Of a DNA stretch of 9,183 nucleotides, positions 1 to 7,115 are shown piece after piece. Made by a program: the position numbers and the translations under genes. The DNA comes from JASFJH01 sp050117725. Its GTDB lineage: Bacteria > Pseudomonadota > Gammaproteobacteria > AKS1. Under the pieces are notes generated by a model that did no database searches, was not told the origin of the DNA, and was given only the letters and a program-made list of their open reading frames with translations. Position 1 is the stretch's first letter. Every line of letters begins with the position of its first letter. Location: NCBI GenBank assembly GCA_050117725.1, contig JASFME010000082.1, positions 1 to 9,183 on the forward strand, in the 5' to 3' direction.

Positions 1-1
1 A

Positions 2-289
2 CGATATCTTCAAACCGTTTTTGTTTCGAAAAGCTTTCCCTGGCGGCGTGGCGATCATGGCTATGTGGATGCCTTTCTTGAGTGCCTGATCCCCTTTGCT
101 GCCGTACAACTGGTTATCTGGCTGTTTACTGATAAACACCAGCAAATATCGGAAAAAGACATGATCGCTATTATAAATGGCATCGAGGGCAGATTCGGTC
201 ACAATTCCGAAATCATTAAAAATATCGAAAATAATAAAGATTTCCACCGCCTGGAACTATATTTTGACTGGTTCCTGGACGTCGCTTAA
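2..289 (+). CDS. C-terminal fragment, possible FliB-like lysine-N-methylase
   Basis: The reading frame is open from the left edge of the window to a TAA at 287-289, so this is the last 95 residues of a longer protein. A GTG at 65 could act as a start, but the residues before it (including FVSKSFPW) read as normal protein, so I treat the gene as 5'-truncated by the window. The visible part has a Y/F-rich start, an 'FP' motif followed by a charged turn, a hydrophobic helix (around CLIPFAAVQLVIWLF), then 'IS..D.I.II' and 'GRFGHNSEII'. This order resembles the C-terminus of FliB-type proteins, which methylate lysines of flagellin and have a cysteine-rich N-terminus that would lie outside the window. 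The similarity is recalled by eye and no catalytic or metal-binding residues are visible. It could equally be an unrelated hypothetical protein. No flagellar gene is seen nearby. Confidence 0.55.
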   Translation, partial: RYLQTVFVSKSFPWRRGDHGYVDAFLECLIPFAAVQLVIWLFTDKHQQISEKDMIAIINGIEGRFGHNSEIIKNIENNKDFHRLELYFDWFLDVA

Positions 290-530
290 TAATACCTGCC
301 CCCCCCTTCATTATTCGGGTTTTACCTGTAGTCGTGGTTGATATCGACAACTTGATCTTGACGACGGTATTCAACCGCTCGCCGGGGCTGGATGGCTATG
401 TGCGCGGGAACACAGTTTATCCATTATTGGCCAAGCGCAATGTTCAGCATCTATTTGAACAAATCGGAGCTGTCGCCTGTTGTTCCCCTATGCGGGGTAT
501 TAACCATGGTCTCGATTGGGTTCAGACATA

Positions 531-556
531 AAAAGGCCGCCCTCGGGCGGCCTTTT
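531..556 (-). terminator. Rho-independent terminator after the FadL-type gene
   Basis: A perfect 11-bp inverted repeat, AAAAGGCCGCC (531-541) and GGCGGCCTTTT (546-556), encloses a 4-nt loop. On the minus strand the stem is followed by five T residues (534-530), and it lies 18 bp after the stop codon of the minus-strand outer-membrane gene. The A/T ends make it symmetrical, so it may also stop plus-strand transcription coming from the gene at the left edge. Confidence 0.9.
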
Positions 557-573
557 AGCTCAAATAGAAACGA

Positions 574-1851
574 TTACCAGCTCATGCCGTAGCTCGCCTC
601 GAGCTCGAACTGGTGCATCCGGATCGTGACAGGCTGGCCCAGCGGTGCGCCGCTAATGCGCCCTTCGGGGGCGTACATGGCCGTCATGCTCAACTCCGTA
701 TCCTTGCTGAGACGCTTCGTGAAACCAGCGGTGAAATGCTTCTCGATGGTGGCCGGAGACAGGACATTGAACAGGGTCTCGCTTTTCTTGAAAGGCATAT
801 CGGTCAGGCTGAAACCGGCCCGCAGCGTCAGGTCGTTACTGTACTGCTGTTGCAGGCCAATCTTGTAGATGGTCTGGTCATCCCAGCCAAAACCCATGCC
901 ATGATCACCGCCCAGGCAGTAGTCCAGATCGCCCGCGGTAAAGTTGCAGTTGCTCAAGGCCGGCTGCATCTTGTTGCCGATGGCGGCCACTTCGCTGTAG
1001 CGGATATGCTGCACGTCGAAGGCGACGGTAGCCCTGGGCGTGAGCTTGTACGCAGCGCCGAGCGTGAAATTTGACGGGATATCGACATCGCCATCCTCGG
1101 CAAACAGGCCCGCGTAGTCGTCGAACTCGGACATGTACACCCGGGACTGGTAGGAGGCGCCGAGGGCGAGTCTATCACTCACATCAGCGAGTACGCCCAC
1201 CCTGGCACCGAGGCCGAATGCGCTATCGGCGCCACTTTCCGACCCGGTATCACCCGTGGCGGACATGCCGTTAAAGCTGCTGACGCCGTAGGCCTTGAAC
1301 GTCTGTGCCGCGAGAATAAGGCTGGCACCCACTGAGATCCTGTCGTTCAGCTGCCTGGCATAGCTCGGGGTGATAAACAATTGCACCAGGTCTACGCCGG
1401 CCGTGCCGGCACCAAAGGTGCCGAAACCGCCGGGAGTGTCCGACGCGGAATATTTCGTGTTCATGCCGCCATTGCCGTACACGGCCACACCGAGGCTGCT
1501 GCTTGCGTCCAGTTGCCGGCTGTAGGCGAAGTGGGGGATCAGGAACAGGTTTCGTCCGCTGCTGATCTCGGAACCGTCAGTGTTGATGAAACCGGTCCCC
1601 GTGGCCTGATAGGAGCGGCTTGGGGCGAACACGGCGGCGCCGACGTCGAGGCGATTGCCGACCCGGGCCAAACCGGCGGGATTGGTCGCAACGATCATCG
1701 CGTCTTCAGGCAGCGCCACGCCGGCACCGGCCAGTGCCTTGTTCTTGGTGCCATAGCCGTGAGCGAAATAGCCATTGGTGGCAGCGGCGGAGCCGCAGAC
1801 GAGCGCAAGTGCGCACGTCGCCCCGATCAGGGGGAGTCGATGGGTAAACAA
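574..1851 (-). CDS. OmpP1/FadL-family outer-membrane transporter
   Basis: This 425-residue protein is a predicted outer-membrane beta-barrel of the FadL/OmpP1/TodX family, which lets hydrophobic molecules such as long-chain fatty acids or aromatic hydrocarbons cross the outer membrane. Residues 1-24 form a Sec signal peptide (R5, then a hydrophobic core, ending Ala-Ala-Ala). The mature protein starts TNGYFAHGYGTKNKALAGAG, the classic N-terminal 'hatch' segment, followed by an NPAGLA motif. The rest is a run of alternating amphipathic strands, and the protein ends in Trp, as expected for recognition by the BAM complex. Length is typical. The start is TTG at 1849-1851: an in-frame stop lies eight codons upstream with no ATG or GTG between, and GAGG sits 9 nt before the TTG. 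The substrate cannot be told from sequence. It appears monocistronic, ending at the terminator at 531-556. Confidence 0.93.
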   Translation of the reverse strand: MFTHRLPLIGATCALALVCGSAAATNGYFAHGYGTKNKALAGAGVALPEDAMIVATNPAGLARVGNRLDVGAAVFAPSRSYQATGTGFINTDGSEISSGRNLFLIPHFAYSRQLDASSSLGVAVYGNGGMNTKYSASDTPGGFGTFGAGTAGVDLVQLFITPSYARQLNDRISVGASLILAAQTFKAYGVSSFNGMSATGDTGSESGADSAFGLGARVGVLADVSDRLALGASYQSRVYMSEFDDYAGLFAEDGDVDIPSNFTLGAAYKLTPRATVAFDVQHIRYSEVAAIGNKMQPALSNCNFTAGDLDYCLGGDHGMGFGWDDQTIYKIGLQQQYSNDLTLRAGFSLTDMPFKKSETLFNVLSPATIEKHFTAGFTKRLSKDTELSMTAMYAPEGRISGAPLGQPVTIRMHQFELEASYGMSW

Positions 1852-1988
1852 CTGGGGAATCCTCGAGGTACGTCAGCTAAAATCAGGTGGTGGATAGTAA
1901 ATCACCCGCTTCGAGAGATCCATGCTCAAGTTCTCAGTTCGATGCGCTTCTGCGAGGGCATTTATGGCTGAAAAACGGGCTTTGTAGC

Positions 1989-2021
1989 CGGTAGGCACTG
2001 CTCTGCTTGCTGTCCCTACCG
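1989..2021. repeat. Inverted repeat CGGTAGG / CCTACCG
   Basis: A perfect 7-bp inverted repeat (1989-1995 and 2015-2021) encloses 19 nt rich in GC and TGC motifs. It lies about 140-170 bp upstream of the FadL-type start. No T-tract follows on either strand, so it is not a standard terminator. It may be a leader hairpin or occur by chance. Confidence 0.4.
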
Positions 2022-2040
2022 CCGGGATCAGTCGCTGTCA

Positions 2041-2065
2041 CATCACGTAAGCTGTGCTCGTGATG
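2041..2065. repeat. Strong inverted repeat CATCACG / CGTGATG
   Basis: CATCACG (2041-2047) pairs with CGTGATG (2059-2065), and inside it AGC (2050-2052) pairs with GCT (2056-2058) around a TGT loop, giving ten base pairs with a two-base bulge (TA, 2048-2049). It is followed by no T-run on either strand. Its position between the MBL and FadL-type genes suits either a regulator binding site or an RNA hairpin. Confidence 0.5.
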
Positions 2066-2153
2066 AGAGCGTATTGGCCTCACGCTATGACAGGGATATG
2101 GGCATACAGCAACGCGCGTGCCGGCCCAGGTGTTCTCTGCGCCCGATTTAAGA

Positions 2154-3089
2154 CTAGGGCACAAAACAGTCCAGATCATCAGCAAAGATGACCGGACCCG
2201 CATAGTGTTCTTGAATTATAGAAAGAGTCTGTTTTTCCCTGCCAAGGGTACGTTGCATACGGTGGGACAATACCAGTTGTTTGACATTGGCCTGTTTGGC
2301 AATTGCACCAATGACGGAGGGCGGCATATGCAGGTTTCTCGCCACACCGTCTGCCTCTTCGCTCACCGCGTTGTGCGCCACCAGTATATCGGCGTTCATG
2401 GCCAGTTTGGGCAATGTCCCATAATCACCGTTCATATCACCACTGAAGACAATCGACTTGCCCGCCACATCAACACGCCAGGCCATGGCAGGTAACGGGC
2501 CATGATGCACCGGGACCGCACTTAAACCTGATGCATTCGATGGCAAGATATTAGTGATGTCGCGTTTGTCCAGAGAAAGGCTTTGTACCTCAATGCGATA
2601 TTCATCACTGCCATCAAGATAACTACCAAGATAGGGAAAGGCACTGTTTTTATTACCGATCAAAGCCTGAATAAAATTATCCGTTGATGGAAAATAGCGG
2701 TTGCCTTGCGGCCCGTACACATAAAGCGTTTGATTGCGGCCGGAGAAGAAGGCCGATTTGATATAGGCGGGAAAATCCACGCTATGGTCAACATGCAGGT
2801 GGGTAAACAGTACTGTACGAACAGTATTAAAATCTGCCCCGCTCTGGCCAAATCTGAATTTACTGCCACTGCCGGCGTCCAGCATCACAACTGCCTGCCC
2901 CTTGTGCCAAACGAGGTAACTTGCAGATGCGCGGCCATCATAAAACTCGGGGCCGCCGGAACCCAGTACCTGCAGCGCCACTCCCTTGCCCGGACAGCCC
3001 TGCCCGCCAAATGCTACAGAGCACCCGGCAACTAACAGGACGACAGCAACCCAGAATGGCATGGCATCAAAAATGGCAAATCGTTTCAT
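2154..3089 (-). CDS. MBL-fold metallo-hydrolase, predicted lipoprotein
   Basis: This 311-residue protein belongs to the metallo-beta-lactamase fold, in the branch with RNase Z/arylsulfatase-like hydrolases. Metal ligands are visible in order: HLHVDH (H97, H99, D101, H102), H195 or H196 in VPVHHG, D218 in FSGDMNGD and H276 in VLSHRM, with an additional HMPP motif at 254-257. This is a full two-zinc site, so an active hydrolase is expected; the substrate is unknown. The N-terminus has K2 and R3, a hydrophobic stretch and the lipobox VAGC with C23 as the lipid-modified residue, so it is predicted to be exported and membrane-anchored, which is unusual for RNase Z-like members. I chose the ATG at 3089 because only this start supplies the positive n-region; the Shine-Dalgarno is weak (GGGGG, 10 nt upstream). 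It is divergent from the TetR-fold gene. Specific subfamily is uncertain. Confidence 0.88.
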   Translation of the reverse strand: MKRFAIFDAMPFWVAVVLLVAGCSVAFGGQGCPGKGVALQVLGSGGPEFYDGRASASYLVWHKGQAVVMLDAGSGSKFRFGQSGADFNTVRTVLFTHLHVDHSVDFPAYIKSAFFSGRNQTLYVYGPQGNRYFPSTDNFIQALIGNKNSAFPYLGSYLDGSDEYRIEVQSLSLDKRDITNILPSNASGLSAVPVHHGPLPAMAWRVDVAGKSIVFSGDMNGDYGTLPKLAMNADILVAHNAVSEEADGVARNLHMPPSVIGAIAKQANVKQLVLSHRMQRTLGREKQTLSIIQEHYAGPVIFADDLDCFVP

Positions 3090-3133
3090 GGCAAGGTAAC
3101 CCCCAGTGCCGGGTTTAACTGTACAAAATTCAC

Positions 3134-3159
3134 AAGCCTTTCGAAAGCCTGCGGAAGCC
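3134..3159 (-). promoter_or_regulatory. Three phased GGCTT repeats upstream of the MBL gene
   Basis: AAGCC on the plus strand (GGCTT on the minus) occurs at 3134-3138, 3145-3149 and 3155-3159, so starts are 11 and 10 bp apart, about one DNA turn. A perfect 10-bp palindrome, CTTTCGAAAG (3138-3147), bridges the first two. The cluster begins about 45 bp before the ATG of the minus-strand MBL gene, where an activator or repressor would bind. Function is inferred from position and phasing only. Confidence 0.4.
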
Positions 3160-3349
3160 CTCCCGTGACTTCCACTTCTTCAAACAAGTTTCATATTGTT
3201 AACGCCATAACACAGAAGCATGACGTGCTCATTTCAACAAATCCATACTCCTGCTGCTGTTTCATAGTAACTGTACTTCGCATCTATCTGCTACCTGAAA
3301 CCCTCCGCATCACGGCTATCATGAATATTTCTCCCCGCATTCCCGAACA

Positions 3350-3379
3350 TTGTAATCAGGCCGGTATTTTGGCTATGCT
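3350..3379 (+). promoter_or_regulatory. Candidate sigma70 promoter of the TetR-fold gene
   Basis: TTGTAA (3350-3355) and TATGCT (3374-3379) are separated by 18 bp and each matches the consensus at four of six positions. Initiation would fall near 3386, giving a leader of about 19 nt that just contains the Shine-Dalgarno. The rest of the 3090-3404 gap shows no other gene; an open frame from 3165 into the regulator has no ribosome site and no recognisable protein sequence before residue 80. Confidence 0.45.
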
Positions 3380-3390
3380 TGTTCTATTGC

Positions 3391-3400
3391 AAGGAGGTGA
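3391..3400 (+). promoter_or_regulatory. Near-perfect Shine-Dalgarno fixing the ATG at 3405
   Basis: AAGGAGGTGA is fully complementary to the anti-Shine-Dalgarno end of 16S rRNA and lies four nucleotides before the ATG at 3405. This decides the start of the TetR-fold gene against the open frame that begins at 3165. Confidence 0.85.
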
Positions 3401-3404
3401 TGTC

Positions 3405-4040
3405 ATGACGAAACCACCCTCAACGGCTGATGCGATTCTGGATACCGCCATGCGCCTGGCAAATATCCGGTCGTGGGAAAAGCTCTCACTGCACGCAGTA
3501 GCGCAGGAGATGGTGATCTCCCTCGACGAAATTTACCTTCACTACACACAAAAAGACGATCTTGTTGAAGCCTGGTATGACCGTGCTGACCGTGCCATGC
3601 TGAAAGCCGTCCAGGCACCCGGCTATAGCGAATTAACGCCACATGAACGTCTGCACTTTTTAATCATGCGCTGGCTGGATACCCTGGCAGAATACAAAAC
3701 CGTCTCCCGCGACATGCTCCTGTATAAACTGGAACCGGCACATGTGCATTTGCAGCTACAGGGCATCTTGCGGATCAGTCGCACCGTACAATGGATCCGC
3801 GAAGCAGCCCGGCTGGATGCCACTCATCTGTGCCGGATTACCGAGGAAATCGGCCTGACCACGCTGTATGTACAGACCTTCCTGTACTGGATGAGCGACA
3901 ATTCCACCGGCCAGGCACGCACGCGCCAGTTCCTGCACCGTCGACTGCGACTGATGGATAAAGGCGAGCATTTCATGAACCGCTTGCGCTGTTTCATTCC
4001 AGGCAGGGCTACTCGCCATTACCGCCATGCTCATCCCTGA
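3405..4040 (+). CDS. TetR-fold regulator with COQ9-like C-terminus
   Basis: This 211-residue protein starts with a TetR-type DNA-binding domain: a first helix (AILDTAMRLA, 10-19), then a helix-turn-helix at about 27-47 ending in IYLHYTQKDDLVEAWYD, equivalent to the usual 'lYyhF.sKe.Ll.a'. The turn glycine common in TetR proteins is replaced (EMVISLDE). The C-terminal half resembles COQ9, the TetR-fold lipid-binding protein of ubiquinone synthesis: see 'W...A' near 130-135 and LYVQTFLYWMSDNS....T..FL.RRL at 154-181. COQ9 lost DNA binding, whereas this protein keeps a basic, plausible recognition region, so a ligand-responsive repressor is the likelier role. It is divergent from the MBL lipoprotein gene and converges on the efflux operon with 30 bp between the stop codons. 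It may control either neighbour; this is inferred. The C-terminal tail is His/Arg-rich. Confidence 0.85.
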   Translation: MTKPPSTADAILDTAMRLANIRSWEKLSLHAVAQEMVISLDEIYLHYTQKDDLVEAWYDRADRAMLKAVQAPGYSELTPHERLHFLIMRWLDTLAEYKTVSRDMLLYKLEPAHVHLQLQGILRISRTVQWIREAARLDATHLCRITEEIGLTTLYVQTFLYWMSDNSTGQARTRQFLHRRLRLMDKGEHFMNRLRCFIPGRATRHYRHAHP

Positions 4041-4060
4041 CGGGTCTGCAGTATATTGTA

Positions 4061-4087
4061 GCGACCGCGTTCAGGCCACGCGGTCGC
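4061..4087. terminator. Hairpin between convergent genes, over the permease stop
   Basis: GCGACCGCG (4061-4069) and CGCGGTCGC (4079-4087) form a perfect 9-bp stem with a 9-nt loop that contains the permease TGA (4071-4073). No T-run follows on either strand, so it is not a classical intrinsic terminator; it may still slow transcription from both directions or protect mRNA ends. The right arm lies inside the last codons of the permease. Confidence 0.45.
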
Positions 4088-7000
4088 GGTTATGGTCCCT
4101 GGCCAGCAAAATGTAGAACGCCGGCAGGATAAACAGGGTAAAGAAAGTACCGATTCCCAGGCCCGCGGCAATGGTCAGGCCGATATGGAAACGGCTGACC
4201 GCGCCTGCCCCACCGGCGGTTAACAGGGGGATCATGGCGACAATCAGCGCGATCGAGGTCATGAAAATGGGGCGCAGGCGAATGGTAGCGGCTTTTTCCA
4301 CCGCGGCCCGTTTCGACAGACGCTCGTTAATCTGCAGCTTGTTGGCAAACTCGACGATCAGAATACCGTTTTTCGCCACCACACCAATCAGGGTAATCAA
4401 ACCGACCTTCGTGTAGATATTCAGTGACAGCGCGTTCACATCAAACATGATAAAGATGAGCGCACCCGCCGTGGCCAGCGGTACTGACACGAGAATAATT
4501 GCCGGGTCACGCCAGCTCTCGAACTGGGCCGCCAGCACCAGGTAGATCACCAGCAGGGACATCAGCATGGTCACCGTCAGCGCAGCACTCTCGCGGGCAT
4601 ACTGGCGTGAATCACCGAGATAATCATAGCCATAGCCTTTTGGCAGTTGTTGTTGCGCCAGTTCAGTCAGGTACTCCAGGGCATCGCCGAGGGCGACATC
4701 GGGACTGGTGACACCCTGGATCACCAGTGAGTTGAGCTGCTGGAACTGCGTGCGGTCGGTGGGTTCCACCGACTGTTTCAGGGTGACAATGGTCGATAAC
4801 GGCACCAGGTCGCCGGTCGCGCTGCGTACGTAATAATCCTTGAGCATATCCGCATCACGGCGGTAATCGCGTGACACGAGAGGGATGACCTTGTAACTGC
4901 GGCCCTCCATGCTGAAGCGGTTGACATAACCGCCGCCCAGCAGAGTGCCCAGGTTGCGGCCGATACTGGCCATGCTGATACCCAGGTCGCCGGCGCGATC
5001 CCGATCGATTTCGACACTGATGGTAGGCCGGTCAATGTCGATGGATTTTTCCAGGAACATAAACCGGCCACTGGCCATGGCCTGCCCCAGCAGTTGATCT
5101 GCCACTTCAACCAGTTCTTCGTAACTGCGGTCAGTGGTTACGACAAACTGCAGGGGCGCACCACGCGAGGGAGTGGGAATACTCGGACGCGGAAACACAA
5201 AACTTCGCAGGCCGGCCACCTGGCCGAGCATGCCAAACAAAGGGCCCTGCACTTCTCTCTGTGCACGCTCGCGATCTTCTTCCGGTATCATTTTGAAACC
5301 ACCGAATATCTGACCCGGTGTGCGGCCCAGAATATAAAAACTGTCGTTGTACTCTGGAAAGGTTTCAAAGCCGGCCTGTATCTGCCCGCCATAGGCTTCG
5401 AGATATTCGAGTGTGGCCGTGCGTGGTCCGGTGGCGCTGAAAAACAGGATACCCTGGTCTTCATCGGGTGCCAGTTCATTTTTACTGTTCATGTACATGA
5501 GGTAATTTGACACCAGGATAAGCACACCGAGCATGGCCATGACACCGACCACATTGAGCGTTTTATGTAACACCCGGCCGTAACTGTCGGATAAATGGCT
5601 AAAGACCTTCTCCACTTTCTGTTCAAAACGGCCTTCCTTGCCGTGCTCTTTTAACACGCGCGACGCCAGCATCGGCGACAACGTTAATGCAATCACGCCG
5701 GAGATCAGCACGGCACCGGTCAGGGTAAAGGCAAACTCGATAAACAGTGCACCGGTCAGGCCGCCCAGGAATCCGATGGGGGCATACACGGCGAGCAAGG
5801 TAGTGGTCATGGCGATAATGGGAATGGCGAGTTCACGCGCCCCCTGCAGTGCCGCCTGTATACGCGGCTCACCGCGTTCGATATGGCGGTGCACGTTTTC
5901 CACCACGATGATGGCATCATCCACGACGAGGCCAATGGCCAGTACCATGGATAACAACGTGAGCAGATTAAGTGAATAACCCAGCAGGTACATGACAAAC
6001 GCAGCACCGATCATCGACAGCGGCACCGCGACAGCCGGGATGATGGCCGCGCGTAACGAACCAAGGGTGAGATAAATGACCACCAGCACAATCAGAACCG
6101 CTTCGATAATGGTCTTGTAGACTTCCTTGATCGACGACTTGATAAACTGGCTGGCATCGTAGGGGACCTTGACCTGAAGCCCCTGCGGTAACTGTGACGC
6201 TATCCTGGGTATGAGATCGTTAACGGCATCAGCGACAGTAATAGGATTGGCACCCGGCGCCGGTTCTATACCGATGAATACCGAGGGAATGCCCTTGTAC
6301 CAGGTGGTGGTGTTGTAGTCATCAGCACCGAGTTCGGTTTTGGCGATATCCTGCAGCCGCACCAGTGTGCCGTTTTGACTGCGCACCACCAGTTTGCGGA
6401 AATTTTCCGGCGCATTCACATCAGTGGTTGTAGTCAGGTTAATGGTGACGTATTTGCCCTTGGTGGAACCGATGCCCGCCTGGTAGTTATTGTCGCGCAG
6501 CACATTGACCACATCCTCGCCAGTGACACCCAGTGCCGCCATGCGCTGTGGATCCAGCCAGATGCGCATGGCAAACTGCGCGGCAAACAGGCGCGCCTTG
6601 GCGACACCGGGCAAGGCCTGCAGTTGCGGTTGTACCACACGCAATACATAGTCACTGATTTGCGGTCGCGGCAGCGTGTCACTGAAAAACGCCAGGTACA
6701 TGAGCGCGGTGCGATCACCGGTGGTCGACTCGATGACCGGGTCTTCCACCTCGGCGGGCAATTCACCGCGTTTGCTGGCCACCTTGGCCTGGATCTCGGC
6801 GATGGCCGCATTGGGATCGTAATTGAGGCGCATCTGCGCCTCAATGGTCGAGCGGCCCTGCGAACTCGTGGACGAAATAAAATCGATGCCGTTGGCTTCA
6901 GAGATGGCCTGTTGGATCGGTGTAGTCACAAATCCTTTCACCAGATCCGAGCTGGCACCGGGATAGGCGGTGGTTACCGTAATCACGGTATTCTTGATCA

Positions 7001-7115
7001 AAGGAAACTGCCGCACCTCCAGCAAGTCAAGCGAACGCAAACCCATTAACAGGATCAACAGGCTGACTACCGTCGCCAGCACGGGGCGGTGAATGAAGAT
7101 GTCCGTGAATTTCAT
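4071..7115 (-). CDS. RND (HAE-1 family) multidrug efflux permease
   Basis: This 1014-residue inner-membrane protein is a proton-driven pump of the AcrB/MexK type that moves hydrophobic or amphiphilic compounds from the periplasm and inner membrane into an outer-membrane channel. It shows the family hallmarks: MKFTDIFIHRPV start with TM1 at about 13-30, the large periplasmic porter loop, the TM4 motif GLVVDDAIIVVEN with the proton-relay pair D399-D400 (AcrB D407-D408), ELAPDEDQG opening the second periplasmic half, and the TM10 motif GVVAKNGILIVEFANK with K915 (AcrB K940). All key relay residues are intact, so it should be active. Length is slightly short of AcrB, within family range. Its ATG overlaps the adaptor stop as ATGA (7112-7115), indicating translational coupling. 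No TolC-like gene follows, so it must use a channel encoded elsewhere. Substrates cannot be predicted here; the exact orthologue (MexK- or VexH-like) is uncertain. Confidence 0.96.
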   Translation of the reverse strand: MKFTDIFIHRPVLATVVSLLILLMGLRSLDLLEVRQFPLIKNTVITVTTAYPGASSDLVKGFVTTPIQQAISEANGIDFISSTSSQGRSTIEAQMRLNYDPNAAIAEIQAKVASKRGELPAEVEDPVIESTTGDRTALMYLAFFSDTLPRPQISDYVLRVVQPQLQALPGVAKARLFAAQFAMRIWLDPQRMAALGVTGEDVVNVLRDNNYQAGIGSTKGKYVTINLTTTTDVNAPENFRKLVVRSQNGTLVRLQDIAKTELGADDYNTTTWYKGIPSVFIGIEPAPGANPITVADAVNDLIPRIASQLPQGLQVKVPYDASQFIKSSIKEVYKTIIEAVLIVLVVIYLTLGSLRAAIIPAVAVPLSMIGAAFVMYLLGYSLNLLTLLSMVLAIGLVVDDAIIVVENVHRHIERGEPRIQAALQGARELAIPIIAMTTTLLAVYAPIGFLGGLTGALFIEFAFTLTGAVLISGVIALTLSPMLASRVLKEHGKEGRFEQKVEKVFSHLSDSYGRVLHKTLNVVGVMAMLGVLILVSNYLMYMNSKNELAPDEDQGILFFSATGPRTATLEYLEAYGGQIQAGFETFPEYNDSFYILGRTPGQIFGGFKMIPEEDRERAQREVQGPLFGMLGQVAGLRSFVFPRPSIPTPSRGAPLQFVVTTDRSYEELVEVADQLLGQAMASGRFMFLEKSIDIDRPTISVEIDRDRAGDLGISMASIGRNLGTLLGGGYVNRFSMEGRSYKVIPLVSRDYRRDADMLKDYYVRSATGDLVPLSTIVTLKQSVEPTDRTQFQQLNSLVIQGVTSPDVALGDALEYLTELAQQQLPKGYGYDYLGDSRQYARESAALTVTMLMSLLVIYLVLAAQFESWRDPAIILVSVPLATAGALIFIMFDVNALSLNIYTKVGLITLIGVVAKNGILIVEFANKLQINERLSKRAAVEKAATIRLRPIFMTSIALIVAMIPLLTAGGAGAVSRFHIGLTIAAGLGIGTFFTLFILPAFYILLARDHNRDRVA

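Larger units (their letters stand above)
1852..2153. other. Gene-free intergenic stretch with two stem-loops
   Basis: These 302 bp separate two minus-strand genes. A minus-strand open frame across 1934-2203 runs into the MBL gene and does not look like protein. I see no confident promoter for the FadL-type gene and no typical terminator with a T-tract for the MBL gene. The stretch contains two inverted repeats, listed separately, that could be operators or RNA hairpins in a long leader of the FadL-type gene. Confidence 0.6.

Noticed and set aside
299..306. A run of eight C residues just after the left-edge gene.
   Set aside because: It is a plain homopolymer with no paired arm or coding effect visible; it could also be a sequencing-sensitive spot.
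483..496. CCCC-TATGCG-like short inverted repeat with GGGG.
   Set aside because: Only four base pairs; expected by chance in this composition.
334..592. Two overlapping short open frames (334-531 from GTG, and 392-592) in the gap after the left-edge gene.
   Set aside because: No Shine-Dalgarno, no recognisable protein features, and the second runs through the terminator and into the FadL-type gene end.
613..1971. Several long plus-strand open frames (613-1074, 1071-1274, 1381-1971) opposite the FadL-type gene.
   Set aside because: They are antisense shadows of a clear beta-barrel gene; their translations are Arg/Gly/His-rich with no recognisable domain or ribosome site.
1934..2203. An 89-codon minus-strand open frame between the MBL and FadL-type genes.
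   Set aside because: It overlaps the MBL 3' end out of frame, covers the inverted repeats and has low-complexity, Ser/Arg-rich sequence without a ribosome site.
3165..3404. An 80-residue N-terminal extension of the TetR-fold protein.
   Set aside because: The near-perfect Shine-Dalgarno before the ATG at 3405 and the normal TetR start there make the extension untranslated DNA that carries the promoter.
6375..7049. A 224-codon plus-strand open frame opposite the permease, plus other frames inside 4071-7115.
   Set aside because: The permease has all RND motifs in the minus frame; the opposing translations have shadow-like composition and no family features.
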